Of a DNA stretch of 64,000 nucleotides, positions 28,644 to 38,334 are shown one piece after another. Source of the stretch: Sphingomonas natans. Its GTDB lineage: Bacteria > Pseudomonadota > Alphaproteobacteria > Sphingomonadales > Sphingomonadaceae. A model generated the notes under the pieces. It was not told the DNA's origin. It did not search any database and saw only the letters and a list, made by a program, of their open reading frames with translations. Numbering within the stretch: position 1 is the stretch's first letter; each line of letters opens with the position of its first letter. The position numbers were made by a program, and so were the translations under genes. The DNA is taken from the NCBI RefSeq assembly GCF_030546695.1, contig NZ_JAUOTP010000004.1, forward strand, positions 372,001-436,000, written 5' to 3'.

Positions 28644-29429
28644 ATGATCATCGATCTCAGCGGCAGGACCGCCATCGTCACCGGCTCGACCGAGGGGATC
28701 GGCTTCGCCGCCGCCTCGGCGCTCGCTGCGGCGGGTGCGACCGTCATCGTCAACGGCCGCACTCCGGAGAAGGCCGAGGCCGCCGCCGCGCGCATCCGTC
28801 AGGCGGTCGTGGGCGCCGACGTGCGCGCCGCCGCCGCCGATCTCGGCACGGCCGAGGGCTGCGCGTCTCTGGTCGCGGCCGAGCCCGCCTGCGACATCCT
28901 CGTCAACAATGCCGGCATCTTCCAGCCGAGCGACTTCTTCGCCACGGACGATGCCAGCTGGGACCGCCACTGGCAGGTCAACGTCATGTCGGGCGTCCGC
29001 CTGTCGCGCGCTTATCTGCCTGGCATGGAAAAGGCCGGCTGGGGCCGCGTGATCTTCCTGGCCTCTGAATCCGCGTTCAACATCCCCCTCGAGATGATCC
29101 ACTATGGCGTCAGCAAGACCGCCGATGTCGCCGTCGCGCGCGGCCTCGCCAAGCGCATGGCCGGCACCGGCGTCACGGTGAATTCGGTCCTGCCCGGGCC
29201 GACGCTCAGCGAAGGCGTCGCGGCAATGCTCGACGACGGCGACACGAGCAAATCGACCGAGGAGAAGGGCCGCGACTTCATCGCCGCGCACCGCCCGGGC
29301 TCGCTGATCAAGCGCCTTGCGAGCGTCGAGGAGGTCGCGAACATGATCGTCTATGTCGCCTCGCCGCAGGCCTCGGCGACCACCGGCGCCGCGCTTCGCG
29401 TCGACGGCGGGCTCGTCGACACTTTGTAG
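28644..29429 (+). CDS. Short-chain dehydrogenase/reductase
   Basis: A 261-residue classical SDR. The cofactor loop is TGSTEGIG (about 14-21) with NGRT after strand 2, favouring NADP. NNAG is at about 88-91, the catalytic Ser is in FLASESAF and the YxxxK motif is HYGVSKTADV. VNSVLPGPTLSEGV is the usual post-catalytic loop. The substrate is not predictable. ATG 28644 has GAGGA 8 bases upstream. It is divergent from the TetR gene and probably repressed by it (inference). Confidence 0.9.
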   Translation: MIIDLSGRTAIVTGSTEGIGFAAASALAAAGATVIVNGRTPEKAEAAAARIRQAVVGADVRAAAADLGTAEGCASLVAAEPACDILVNNAGIFQPSDFFATDDASWDRHWQVNVMSGVRLSRAYLPGMEKAGWGRVIFLASESAFNIPLEMIHYGVSKTADVAVARGLAKRMAGTGVTVNSVLPGPTLSEGVAAMLDDGDTSKSTEEKGRDFIAAHRPGSLIKRLASVEEVANMIVYVASPQASATTGAALRVDGGLVDTL

Positions 29430-29456
29430 CTAATGTCGCCTCGGACAAAGGACTGA

Positions 29457-29534
29457 GGTGCTCCGGCGAAGGCCGGAGCGTTGGCGCGGGCGGTGTCTCC
29501 AGATTGCCAAGGCTCCGGCCTTCGCCGGAGCACC
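29457..29534. repeat. REP-like inverted repeat, subfamily B
   Basis: Outer arms GGTGCTCCGGCGAAGGCC and GGCCTTCGCCGGAGCACC are perfectly complementary. Each arm is itself palindromic (CTCCGGC-GAAG-GCCGGAG). It lies between the convergent SDR and LD-carboxypeptidase genes, where it may also serve as a terminator. Confidence 0.85.
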
Positions 29535-29578
29535 GCCCGCATGGCACCAGCCCATGAGATCCGGCGTAACGGCCAGCC

Positions 29579-30610
29579 TCAGGCCACCACCGGCTCCAGC
29601 ACCCGGATCGTCGCCGCATCCGCGTCGATCTCGGCCATCGCGCCGACCGGCAGGCTGAACTGGTTGGCAATATGGCCGAACATCGCGCCCTCGAACGCGG
29701 GCACGCCGAGCGGCTCCAGATGCTGCTGCAGCACTTCGGACAATGTGAAATTGCCGTAACCCGCGCCCGTATTCACGCATTCGGTGCACTGCCCGAACAC
29801 GACGCCCTTCAGCTTGCCGAGCACGCCGCCCAGCGCAAGCTGGGTCAGCATCCGATCGATCCGATATTCGGCCTCGCTCGTATCCTCGATGAAGAGGATC
29901 GCGCCCGTGAAGTCGGGCAGATAGGGCGTCCCCATCAAGGTCGTCAGTACGGTCAGATTGCCGCCGAGCAGCCGCCCCTGCGCCTTACCGCCGCGGATCG
30001 TCCGCGTCCGCCACTGGCGCGGCACCAGCCGATCCTCGACGCTCAGGGGATTGTGGTAGGTCGGAGTCGCGCCGTCGAAGGTCAGCGCCTTGAAGGGCTC
30101 CCACGAGGCCTTGCCCCAGGCACTCGACGCATTGGGCCCGTGGATCGTCGGGAAGCCTGCGCGCGCCGCGAACGCCATGTGCAAAGCGGTGATGTCGCTA
30201 TAGCCGATCAGCAGCTTCGGATTGGCGCGGATCATCTTGAAGTCGAGAAAAGGCAGCAGCCGCGCGCAGCCCCATCCGCCCCGCACCGCGAACACCGCCT
30301 TCACCTCGGGATCGGCGAACATCGCATTGACGTCGGCGGCGCGCGCCCGATCCTCGCCCGCGAGATAGCCATATTTCTGCCCGAGATGCGCCGCCGCCTT
30401 GGGCACGAGCCCCATCGCGACGATCGTCTCCTTGATCGGCTCCAGATCGTAGACGTCGTCGGTAAAGCCCGCCGGCTCGATCAGCCCGACCGTATCGCCC
30501 GCCTTCAGCCGCGGCGGCTTGCGCGCGGGCTCCGATTTGGCGAGCGACGGCGCGGCGAGCAGTGCTCCGGCAAGCCCAACACCCTGCAATATTGCACGTC
30601 TGTCGATCAT
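29579..30610 (-). CDS. LD-carboxypeptidase (peptidase S66), Tat-exported
   Basis: A 343-residue S66 serine peptidase that removes the terminal D-Ala from muropeptide tetrapeptides (LdcA-like). The N-terminus MIDRRAILQGVGLAGALLAA is a twin-arginine type signal, so it is likely periplasmic, unlike the cytoplasmic E. coli LdcA. FAVRGGWGCARLLPFLD precedes the nucleophile motif LIGYSDITALH (Ser about residue 139), and LLGGNLTVL and ILFIEDTSE supply the Glu of the triad. ATG 30610 is chosen since the signal begins there. The upstream gap is filled by a REP element. Confidence 0.87.
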   Translation of the reverse strand: MIDRRAILQGVGLAGALLAAPSLAKSEPARKPPRLKAGDTVGLIEPAGFTDDVYDLEPIKETIVAMGLVPKAAAHLGQKYGYLAGEDRARAADVNAMFADPEVKAVFAVRGGWGCARLLPFLDFKMIRANPKLLIGYSDITALHMAFAARAGFPTIHGPNASSAWGKASWEPFKALTFDGATPTYHNPLSVEDRLVPRQWRTRTIRGGKAQGRLLGGNLTVLTTLMGTPYLPDFTGAILFIEDTSEAEYRIDRMLTQLALGGVLGKLKGVVFGQCTECVNTGAGYGNFTLSEVLQQHLEPLGVPAFEGAMFGHIANQFSLPVGAMAEIDADAATIRVLEPVVA

Positions 30611-30617
30611 CCCGTCC

Positions 30618-30694
30618 CCGTTCATGCTGAGCCTGTCGAAGCACCGTCCCTCTTGCGGCGAGGTGCAACCCTTCGACAAGCTCAGGTCAAACGG
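30618..30694. repeat. REP-like inverted repeat, subfamily A
   Basis: Left arm CCGTTCATGCTGAGCCTG then TCGAAGCA; right arm TGCAACCCTTCGACAAGC then TCAGGTCAAACGG. It exactly fills the 85-base gap between paoC and the LD-carboxypeptidase gene. Confidence 0.8.
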
Positions 30695-30695
30695 A

Positions 30696-33035
30696 TCAGA
30701 GCAGTTTGTCCAGCGTGATCGGCAGCGATCGGATGCGCTTGCCCGTCGCGTTGAACACCGCATTCGCCACAGCCGCGCCGACGCCGGTGATGCCGATCTC
30801 GCCGATGCCGCGCGCGCCCATCGGCGTGTGCGGATCGGGGATGTCGGTCCAGATCACGTCGATCTCGGGTACGTCCATGTGCACCGGCACATGATAATCG
30901 GAGAGGCTCGGGTTCATGATCCGCCCCGATCGCGTGTCGAGCAACGTCTCCTCGGTGAGCGCGAGGCCCAGCCCCATGATGATGCCGCCGCGAAACTGGC
31001 TCATCGCCGTCTTCGGATTGAGGATCCGCCCGCAGTCGAACGATCCCAGGAAGCGGCTCACACGGGTCTCGCCCGTGACCGTACTGACCTTGACCTCGCA
31101 GAACATGGCGCCGTGCGAGTGCATCGACCAATGCTGCAGCTCCAAAGGCTTGGCGGCTTCGCCCAACACGCTGATCTCGTTCCGCTGCGCCCGGCTGAGG
31201 ATCGAGGCATAGCTTTCGAACCGTTCCGGCTCGTCCAGCTTGCAAAGCCCGCCGTCGCGGCCGCCGACCTCGTCGGGCTTGAGCCCCGCCAGCGGCGAAT
31301 CGTTGCCCGCCAGCTGCAGCAGCTCCGTCACCAGCAGCGCGTGCGCGGCGATGATCGAGGCGCCGATCGACGCCGTCTGTTGCGATCCGCCCGCCAGCAC
31401 GACGCCCGGCATGAGGCTGTCGCCATAGCGGAACGTGACCTGATCCAGCCCGAGCCCCAGCCGGTCGGCGGTGACCTGCGTATGTGCGGTCGCTGTCCCC
31501 ATCCCCATTTCATGCGCGGCGATCTCGATGGTCGCATGACCGTCGCGGGTCAGCGTCATCCGCGCGGCACCGCCCGGCATGCGATGATAGGGATAGGTTC
31601 CCGTCGCAACGCCCATGCCGATCAGCCATTCGCCCTCGCGGCGGCTGCCCGGCACGGCTTTGCGCTTGTTCCACCCGAACGCCTCGGCGCCTTGGGCATA
31701 GGCTTTGGCGATATCCAGCTGCGAGTGCGGCAGGCCCTTCACGGGATCCTTGTCCGGTTCGTTGCGGTGCCGGATCTCGATCGGGTCCATGCCGATCTGG
31801 TGCGCGAGCTCGTCGATCGCGCATTCCAGTGCGAAGGTGCCGACGGCCTCCCCCGGCGCGCGCATGAAAGTGTTCGCGAGCATGTCGACATAGGCGATGT
31901 CGACTTCCAGCTTGAAGCTGCCGGCGCCGTAGACGCTCATCGTCGGCAGGATGAAAGGCTCGGGAAAGGCGTTGCTCCGCGTCGTCGCGGAAATGCCCGT
32001 ATGCACGATCGCGGCGAACACACCGTCCGCTCCGGCGCCGATTGCGACCCGTTGCTCGGTCAGCGATCGCCCCCCGACGACCCGATATACGCCCTCGCGC
32101 GACAGCATGATCCGCACCGGACGCCCGACCAGCTTCGCCGCCGCCGCGGCCAGCACCTGATGCTGCCACAGCGTCTTGCTGCCGAATCCCCCGCCCACGA
32201 AGGGCGAGGTCACGTGCACCTGATCTTCGCCGATCCCGAACATATGGCCCATCGACCAGGCCATGTGTGCCACCGCCTGGCTCGCATCGTGGATCCGCAG
32301 GGTATCGCCCTGCCACGCGACCGTAGCTGCGTGCAGCTCGATCGGATTGTGCGTGTGGTAGGGCGTCTCGTAGACCGCATCGATCCTGTGCGGCGCGGCG
32401 GCGAGCGCGGCCTCGGCATCGCCGATCTCGATCTTCAGCGGCGATCCCATGAACAGCCCCGGCTCCACGCCCACCCCCTTCGCTTCGGCGAAGGACGTCA
32501 CCGACGGCGCGACCTCGTAGGTCACGTCGATCAGCGACGTCGCATGATCGGCCTGTTCCTGCGTCTCGGCGAGGACAACCGCGATCGGCTGGCCGTTCCA
32601 GTGTATCTCCGGATCCTGCATCACCGGCAGGGACGCGCCGCCCGCCGCCTTGGCGTTCGATCCGAAGCCGGGCATCGGCTTCATCCGCGGCGCATTCTTG
32701 TAGGTCATCACGAGCGCGACGCCTTCGGCCGCTTCCGCCGCCTGCGCGTCGATCGTGGCGATCCGGCCGCGCGCGATCGTGCTGAACAGCACGGCCGCAT
32801 AGACCATGCCGTCCATCGGGAATTCCGCCGCGAAGGGCGCGGCACCGCGAACCTTGAGCGGCCCGTCGATCCGCGAGAGCGAGCGGCCGACATGGCCATG
32901 CTGGTGTACGATCAGCGGATCGGGCACGCCGCCGGGTATCCAGCTGTCCGGTGCGACCGCGATCGCCTTCATCATCACGCCTTGGACGGCGCCCTGCACG
33001 GCGGCCTTCGCGTCGGCCAGCTTGTTGTCGCTCAT
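30696..33035 (-). CDS. paoC: Aldehyde oxidoreductase/xanthine dehydrogenase-family molybdopterin-binding subunit (PaoC-like)
   Basis: A 779-residue large subunit of the xanthine oxidase family that binds the molybdopterin cofactor. The N-terminal ald_Xan_dh domain begins near VHQHGHVGRSLSRIDGPLKV. MPT-binding segments include PFVGGGFGSKTLWQHQ, FMRAPGEAVGTFALE and VLAGGSQQTASIGAS, and the active-site Glu is in the C-terminal MGARGIGEIGITGVGAA. It is about 40 residues longer than E. coli PaoC. It overlaps paoB by four bases. It probably oxidises an aldehyde to the acid, with electrons passed to the FAD and Fe-S subunits. Confidence 0.92.
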   Translation of the reverse strand: MSDNKLADAKAAVQGAVQGVMMKAIAVAPDSWIPGGVPDPLIVHQHGHVGRSLSRIDGPLKVRGAAPFAAEFPMDGMVYAAVLFSTIARGRIATIDAQAAEAAEGVALVMTYKNAPRMKPMPGFGSNAKAAGGASLPVMQDPEIHWNGQPIAVVLAETQEQADHATSLIDVTYEVAPSVTSFAEAKGVGVEPGLFMGSPLKIEIGDAEAALAAAPHRIDAVYETPYHTHNPIELHAATVAWQGDTLRIHDASQAVAHMAWSMGHMFGIGEDQVHVTSPFVGGGFGSKTLWQHQVLAAAAAKLVGRPVRIMLSREGVYRVVGGRSLTEQRVAIGAGADGVFAAIVHTGISATTRSNAFPEPFILPTMSVYGAGSFKLEVDIAYVDMLANTFMRAPGEAVGTFALECAIDELAHQIGMDPIEIRHRNEPDKDPVKGLPHSQLDIAKAYAQGAEAFGWNKRKAVPGSRREGEWLIGMGVATGTYPYHRMPGGAARMTLTRDGHATIEIAAHEMGMGTATAHTQVTADRLGLGLDQVTFRYGDSLMPGVVLAGGSQQTASIGASIIAAHALLVTELLQLAGNDSPLAGLKPDEVGGRDGGLCKLDEPERFESYASILSRAQRNEISVLGEAAKPLELQHWSMHSHGAMFCEVKVSTVTGETRVSRFLGSFDCGRILNPKTAMSQFRGGIIMGLGLALTEETLLDTRSGRIMNPSLSDYHVPVHMDVPEIDVIWTDIPDPHTPMGARGIGEIGITGVGAAVANAVFNATGKRIRSLPITLDKLL

Positions 33036-34018
33036 GCGGACACCCCCGTCAGTTCGGCGAGTACGGCGGTGATCGTCCGTTTCGCGAGCTCGATCTTGAA
33101 CGCATTGTCGGCGAGCGGTGCGGCGCCTTCCAGCGCCGCCTCCGCCGCAGCCCGAAACGCATTTTCGCTGGGCTGCGCACCGATCAGCGCCGCCTCAGCC
33201 CTGAACGCGCGCCACGGCTTGTGGGCAACGCCGCCAAGCGCCAGTCGAGCCTCCCGCACCGTGCCGTCCTCGGCCAGATCGACGGCCGCCGCCACCGAGA
33301 CGAGCGCGAACGCATAGCTCGAACGATCGCGCACCTTGCGGTAGGTCGAGCGCACCGCAAACGGCAGCGCCGGCAGTTCGACGCCGGTGATCAGTTCGCC
33401 CGGCTCGAGCAGCGTCTCGATATCGGGCCGCCCCTCGGGCAGGCGGTGGAGATCGGTGAAGGGTAGCGTCCGCGCCCCGCCTGCTCCTTGAAGATGCACC
33501 GTCGCTCCGATCGCCGCGAGCGCCACGCACATGTCGGACGGATGCGTCGCGACGCAGGCGGGTGAGGCGCCGAGGATCGCGTGCATCCGGTTGAAGCCGT
33601 CGATCGCATCGCAGCCCACGCCGGGCGCGCGCTTGTTGCAGCGCGCGGCCTCGTCGTAGAAATAGGCGCAGCGCGTCCGCTGGAGCATATTGCCGGCTAC
33701 GGTCGCCATGTTGCGGATCTGCCCGCTGGCGCCCGCCAGGATCGCCCGCGCCAAAAGCGGATAGCGCGTGCGGATGAGGCGATGCTCGGCAACGGCGGTG
33801 TTGCGCGTCGCCGCCCCGATGAGCAGGCCGCCGCCGCCCGTCTCCTCGATCCCGGAAGATAACCCGGTCACGTCGACGAGTGCGGTCGGCGCCTCGATCT
33901 GCTCGCGCATCAGATCGACGAGGTTCGTCCCGCCGCCCAGATATTTGGTGCCGGCACGTTCGCCCTGACGAAGCGCCTCGGCGGTATCGCCGGCGCGTGC
34001 GAAGGTGAACGGCGTCAT
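33032..34018 (-). CDS. paoB: Aldehyde oxidoreductase FAD-binding subunit (PaoB-like)
   Basis: A 328-residue FAD subunit. The FAD-binding loop is KYLGGGTNLVDLMREQ (about 25-40), a second site is MATVAGNMLQRTRC, and a cysteine cluster (TRCAYFYDEAARCNKR, then GVGC) matches the extra 4Fe-4S site known in PaoB and absent from xanthine dehydrogenases, which points to the PaoABC subtype. The CO-dehydrogenase flavoprotein C-terminal domain follows (about 220-328). ATGA overlaps join it to both neighbours. Confidence 0.92.
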   Translation of the reverse strand: MTPFTFARAGDTAEALRQGERAGTKYLGGGTNLVDLMREQIEAPTALVDVTGLSSGIEETGGGGLLIGAATRNTAVAEHRLIRTRYPLLARAILAGASGQIRNMATVAGNMLQRTRCAYFYDEAARCNKRAPGVGCDAIDGFNRMHAILGASPACVATHPSDMCVALAAIGATVHLQGAGGARTLPFTDLHRLPEGRPDIETLLEPGELITGVELPALPFAVRSTYRKVRDRSSYAFALVSVAAAVDLAEDGTVREARLALGGVAHKPWRAFRAEAALIGAQPSENAFRAAAEAALEGAAPLADNAFKIELAKRTITAVLAELTGVSA

Positions 34019-34524
34019 TCCGCCGCCTCCGTCGCATAGGTTTCGCGGATCGCGTCGATGATCCCGTTATAGGCACCGCAGCGGCACAGGTTGCCGCTCA
34101 TCCGCTCGCGCAATTCGTCGTCGCTCAGCACCGGCGCATCCGCACCAAGATCGGCGGTCACCACGCTCGGCACACCGCGCCGCACTTCGGCGGCCATGCC
34201 GATCGCCGAGCAGATCTGGCCCGGCGTGCAATAGCCGCACTGGAAGCCGTCATGGACGATGAAGGCCTGCTGCAACGGGTGCAGCGCGCCATCCTCGGAC
34301 AGGCCTTCGATCGTCGTCACCGCGCGCCCGTCGACCTGCACCGCTAGCGTCAGGCAGGACAGGATCCGCTCGCCGTCGACGAGCACGGTGCAGGCGCCGC
34401 ACGCGCCCTGATCGCAGCCCTTCTTGGTGCCGGACAGGCCGAGCCGCTCGCGCAACAGATCGAGCAGCGAGACGCGTGCGTCCTGCGGGGGAGAATAAGC
34501 CGTGCCGTTGATCGTGATCGCCAT
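34015..34524 (-). CDS. paoA: Aldehyde oxidoreductase 2Fe-2S subunit (PaoA-like)
   Basis: A 169-residue iron-sulfur subunit with two 2Fe-2S sites: the plant-ferredoxin-type GCDQGACGACTV plus Cys in RILSCL, and the C-terminal helical site GFQCGYCTPGQI with GNLCRCGAYNG. It is the first gene of the three-gene operon. ATG 34524 starts directly at the ferredoxin domain with no Tat signal, unlike E. coli PaoA, so this complex looks cytoplasmic; an upstream start would not create a twin-arginine motif. No molybdenum-cofactor chaperone (PaoD/XdhC) follows. Confidence 0.92.
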   Translation of the reverse strand: MAITINGTAYSPPQDARVSLLDLLRERLGLSGTKKGCDQGACGACTVLVDGERILSCLTLAVQVDGRAVTTIEGLSEDGALHPLQQAFIVHDGFQCGYCTPGQICSAIGMAAEVRRGVPSVVTADLGADAPVLSDDELRERMSGNLCRCGAYNGIIDAIRETYATEAAE

Positions 34525-34660
34525 GGTCGCTCCAGGCTTGGGGTGGCCACCAAGCGCTCGACGCCGCCATTTCGCTCCCGCGGCCCACGAAAAAGACGGG
34601 AGCCGCAGCGGGCTGCGCGAGTTGTGCGTCGAGCGGATGATGGACATTGAGGATAGCAAA

Positions 34661-35104
34661 ATGGCGACGTTCAACAAAGACATGACGAAGCTCGCGCAGG
34701 AGAACAGCTATTTCCAGCGCGAGGTCTATCTCGACAAGAATATCCAGATCGTCCTGATGAGCCTCGAGCCGGGCGAGGATATTGGCGAGGAGACGCACCG
34801 CGCCGACCAGACGACCTATTTCGTCGCGGGCACCGGACAGGCGGTGATCGACGGCAGCCGCACGAAGGTGACGGCGAACCACATGATCGTCATCCCGCAG
34901 GGCGCGAAGCACAATATCATCAACAAGGGCACGGCCCCGCTCAAGCTCTTCTCGGTCTATGCGCCCCCCGCCGAGGATCCCGGCGTCGCGCATCGCACGA
35001 AGGCTGCCGCCGAAGCTGCCGAGGAAGGCGTCGTGTCGAAGGCGGTCAAGGCCGTGACCAAGGCGGCCGGCGATCTCAAGACGCGGGTGACGAAGGCGAA
35101 ATAA
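34661..35104 (+). CDS. Cupin-domain protein
   Basis: A 147-residue single-cupin protein. The conserved barrel motifs are VLMSLEPGEDIGEETHRADQ (His/Glu) and IVIPQGAKHNIINKG (His), followed by FSVYAPPAEDP, a very common stand-alone cupin. A Lys/Ala-rich tail of about 40 residues (AVKAVTKAAGDLKTRVTKAK) is appended and resembles a basic histone-like tail. ATG 34661 has GAGGA upstream. It is divergent from paoABC. The function is unknown. Confidence 0.85.
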   Translation: MATFNKDMTKLAQENSYFQREVYLDKNIQIVLMSLEPGEDIGEETHRADQTTYFVAGTGQAVIDGSRTKVTANHMIVIPQGAKHNIINKGTAPLKLFSVYAPPAEDPGVAHRTKAAAEAAEEGVVSKAVKAVTKAAGDLKTRVTKAK

Positions 35105-35137
35105 GCTCAGCTCCGATATCGGCTGGGGTACGCCCCC

Positions 35138-35249
35138 CCGTTCGGTTCGAGCAGCTTCGAGCGAAGTCGAGAAGCGGCGGTCGAGAAATCTTGCGCTGAC
35201 TTCTCGACTGCGTTCTCGGCTATGCTCGAACTCCACTCGAAGCGAACGG
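35138..35249. repeat. REP-like inverted repeat, subfamily C
   Basis: Outer arms CCGTTCGGTTCGAGC and CTCGAAGCGAACGG, inner arms AGTCGAGAAGC and GACTTCTCGACT. It lies between the convergent cupin and edd genes and likely forms a nested hairpin in RNA. Confidence 0.8.
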
Positions 35250-35256
35250 AGGAATT

Positions 35257-37143
35257 TTAGGCGTCGATCTCGCGATCCTCGACATTCGTGACGATCGCCG
35301 GCTCCGGCTCGGCGGCGCCGTCTAGCATCGTCTCCATCGCCGCGATCATCGCCGATCCGCCTTCCTCGGCGAGCGACGCGCCCGCGCGCAGGAAGGCGAA
35401 CAGCTCGCGCCCGGTGCCCGGCGCCTGGCGCGGCCTCACCGCCGCGGTCCGCGCCATCCACTCGATCGGATCCACCAGCGCCTCAATCAGCCCCTCCTCG
35501 GCCGACAGGCGGACGATGTCGCCGTCGCGCAGCCGTCCGATCGGCCCGCCCGCCAGCGCCTCGGGCGAGAGATGGATCGCCGCCGGCACCTTGCCGCTCG
35601 CGCCCGACATGCGCCCGTCGGTCACCAGCGCGACCTTGAAGCCCTTGTCCTGAATCGAGCCCAAGGGCGGCGTCAGCTTGTGCAGCTCGGGCATGCCGTT
35701 GGCGCGCGGTCCCTGGAAGCGGACGACGATCACGACGTCGCGGAACAGCTCGCCGGCCTTGTAGGCGGCGATCACCTCGTCCTGATCGGCGAAGATCCGC
35801 GCCGGCGCCTCGATCGTCCAGCGCTCCTCGTCCACCGCGCTCGTCTTGAAGGTCGCGCGGCCGAGATTGCCCGCGACGAGGCGCATGCCCCCGTCCGGCT
35901 GGAACGGCGCGGAGGCGGGGCGCAGCATCGCTTCGTTGCGCGTCTCCACCACCGGGGTCCAGCTGAGCGCGTCACCCTCGAACGAGGGCTCGCCGGCATA
36001 AGCCGCCAGCCCACCCTCCCAGACCGTCAGAATGTCGTCGTGGAGCAGCCCCGCCTCGATCAGGGTGTGGACCACGAACGAGATGCCGCCCGCCTCGTGG
36101 AAGCCGTTCACGTCGCCCGGCCCGTTGGGATAGACGCGCGCGATCAGCGGCACCGCCGCCGACAGCCGATCGAGATCCTCCCAGTCGATCAGGATTCCCG
36201 CGGCGCGCGCGATTGCGGGCAGATGGATCGCATGGTTGGTCGATCCGCCCGTTGCGAGCAGGCCGACCGCGGCATTGACGATCGCTTTCTCGTCGACGCA
36301 GCGCCCGAGCGGCCGATAATCATCGCCGTCCCAGCCGATCGCGGCGAGCCGGTGGACGGCGGCGCGCGTCAATTCCTGGCGCAGCTTCGTGCCCGGATGG
36401 ACGAAGGAGGCGGCGGGCACGTGCAGGCCCATCATCTCCATCATCATCTGATTGCTGTTGGCGGTGCCGTAGAAGGTGCAGGTGCCCGCCGAATGATAAG
36501 AGCGGCTCTCGCCCTCCAGCAGCTCGGCCTCGCCGACCTTGCCCTCGGCATAATCCTGGCGGATCCGGGCTTTCTCCTTGTTCGGCAGCCCCGTGCCCAT
36601 CGGCCCGCTTGGGATCAGGATCATCGGCAGATGGCCGAAGCGCAGCGCGCCGATCAGCAGCCCCGGCACGATCTTGTCGCAGATGCCGAGCAAAGCTGCG
36701 CCTTCGAACATGCCGTGGCTGAGCCCGATCGCGGTCGAGAGCGCGATCGTGTCGCGGCTGAACAGGGACAGCTCCATGCCCGGCTGGCCTTGGGTGACGC
36801 CGTCACACATCGCCGGCACACCGCCCGCGACCTGCGCGGTCGCGCCGATCTCGCGCGCGAACAGCTTCATCTGCTCGGGATAGCGGCCATAAGGCTGATG
36901 CGCGGAGAGCATGTCGTTATAGGCGGTGACGATGCCGATGTTCATCGCCCGCTGCGATATGATCGCTTTCTTGTCCTCGCCCGATGCGGCGAAGCCGTGC
37001 GCGAGATTGCCGCACGACAGACGCGGCCGATCGACGCCGAACTCCCGCTCGGCCCCGATTAGTTCCAGGTAAGCGGCGCGTGTCCGGCGGGACCGCTCGA
37101 TAATACGATCGGTGACGGCGGCGATGCGGGGGTCGAGGGTCAT
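35257..37143 (-). CDS. edd: Phosphogluconate dehydratase (Entner-Doudoroff pathway)
   Basis: A 628-residue IlvD/Edd-family dehydratase converting 6-phosphogluconate to 2-keto-3-deoxy-6-phosphogluconate. The Fe-S cluster cysteines are in [15 protein letters not shown] and [13 protein letters not shown], with the third in [34 protein letters not shown] is the family signature near the C-terminus. ATG 37143 has a purine-rich site (GGAGCG) upstream. glk ends 26 bases upstream, so the two are one operon. zwf, pgl and eda are not in this window. Confidence 0.97.
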   Translation of the reverse strand: MTLDPRIAAVTDRIIERSRRTRAAYLELIGAEREFGVDRPRLSCGNLAHGFAASGEDKKAIISQRAMNIGIVTAYNDMLSAHQPYGRYPEQMKLFAREIGATAQVAGGVPAMCDGVTQGQPGMELSLFSRDTIALSTAIGLSHGMFEGAALLGICDKIVPGLLIGALRFGHLPMILIPSGPMGTGLPNKEKARIRQDYAEGKVGEAELLEGESRSYHSAGTCTFYGTANSNQMMMEMMGLHVPAASFVHPGTKLRQELTRAAVHRLAAIGWDGDDYRPLGRCVDEKAIVNAAVGLLATGGSTNHAIHLPAIARAAGILIDWEDLDRLSAAVPLIARVYPNGPGDVNGFHEAGGISFVVHTLIEAGLLHDDILTVWEGGLAAYAGEPSFEGDALSWTPVVETRNEAMLRPASAPFQPDGGMRLVAGNLGRATFKTSAVDEERWTIEAPARIFADQDEVIAAYKAGELFRDVVIVVRFQGPRANGMPELHKLTPPLGSIQDKGFKVALVTDGRMSGASGKVPAAIHLSPEALAGGPIGRLRDGDIVRLSAEEGLIEALVDPIEWMARTAAVRPRQAPGTGRELFAFLRAGASLAEEGGSAMIAAMETMLDGAAEPEPAIVTNVEDREIDA

Positions 37144-37169
37144 GGCTCGCTCCTGCGAGATGGGGGGGT

Positions 37170-38141
37170 CTAGGCAGCGGCCAGCACGGTCGCCGCGCCG
37201 AACAGGCCGGGTTCCGGATGGTTGATCATCGCGACGGGAATAGCATGCATCATCGTCTCGAAGCGCCCCTTGGCACGGAAACGTGACAAGAGCAGGCCTG
37301 TGTCCAGCTTGTCGCCGATCCGCGGCAGGATGCCGCCGGCGAGCACCACCGCGCCTGCGCCCTGCGCCAGCGCGATATCGCCCGCCACAGTGCCGAGCAG
37401 CATCAACCACCGTTCCATCGAGGCGAAGGCGTGAAGATCCTGGCCCGATTGCGCCGCTTCCCACAGCGACACCTGTTCGGGCGGCACGATCGCGCGATTT
37501 TCGAGATTGGCCAGAGCGATGTGGATCTGGACGAGGCCGGGTCCCGACACGAAACGCTCGGCCGAGACGCGCGGATAACGGCCGAGCAGGAAGCGCAGCA
37601 TCTGGATATCGACTTCGTCGGCGGGCGCGAAGCCGACATGGCCGCCCTCGCACGGCACGACGCGGGGCTGTCCGCCACTGAAGTGGATCGAGGCGACGCC
37701 CAGCCCCGAGCCCGGCCCGACAATCGAGACCACCCCGTCCGATGGCAGCTCGAACGCGCCACCGTCCAGCCGCCTGAAATCCTCCGGGCCGAACGCGCCG
37801 ACGGCGGTCGCGATCGCCTCGAAATCGTTGATCAGCCGCGCGCTTTCCAGCCCGAGCCGCTCGGCGAGCCCCGCCGGGCGCAGCACCCATGGGCTGTTCG
37901 TCAGCTTCACCTCCTCGCGCCCGACCGGGCCGGCCAGCGCGAACACGCCGTGCGCGGCCTGCATGTCGATGCTCGCCGCATAATGGCGATAAGCCGCCTC
38001 GAAGCTCGGATAGTCGGCCGTACGATATTTCTGCTCGTGCGCGATGGCGACCTTCCCGTCCGCCCTGCGCAGTGCGCAGGCGAAGCGGGCATTGGTGCCG
38101 CCGATGTCGGCGACGATGCCGAGCGGTCCCGATTCCGCCAT
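37170..38141 (-). CDS. glk: Glucokinase
   Basis: A 323-residue glucokinase (Glk/COG0837, not ROK). The phosphate-1 motif is [16 protein letters not shown], followed by [19 protein letters not shown], the catalytic Asp in LINDFEAIA, and [24 protein letters not shown] and [13 protein letters not shown] (adenosine/phosphate motifs). It feeds glucose into the Entner-Doudoroff pathway with edd downstream. ATG 38141 (MAESGPLG) with GGGAGCG upstream is preferred to the TTG at 38174. Confidence 0.95.
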   Translation of the reverse strand: MAESGPLGIVADIGGTNARFACALRRADGKVAIAHEQKYRTADYPSFEAAYRHYAASIDMQAAHGVFALAGPVGREEVKLTNSPWVLRPAGLAERLGLESARLINDFEAIATAVGAFGPEDFRRLDGGAFELPSDGVVSIVGPGSGLGVASIHFSGGQPRVVPCEGGHVGFAPADEVDIQMLRFLLGRYPRVSAERFVSGPGLVQIHIALANLENRAIVPPEQVSLWEAAQSGQDLHAFASMERWLMLLGTVAGDIALAQGAGAVVLAGGILPRIGDKLDTGLLLSRFRAKGRFETMMHAIPVAMINHPEPGLFGAATVLAAA

Positions 38142-38334
38142 TTCCCGTCGCTCCCGTTCGTCGATCCGAGTCAAAGTCAGCCGAACGAGCCGACCGCATA
38201 TCGCGCGCCCCTATCCGGTCGCGCGCCCTCAGGGTCAAGGCTGCCGGGGATCGCGACGATGCGGCGTGCGGGCTTCGCGCCGTTCCGCAAAGGGATTAGG
38301 ACGGCGCGCATAAGAAGACAGGCACGGAGAGACC

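Noticed and set aside
30519-33317. 932-codon plus-strand open frame opposite paoC
   Set aside because: Antisense shadow of an obvious molybdopterin subunit; His/Arg-rich translation with no family features.
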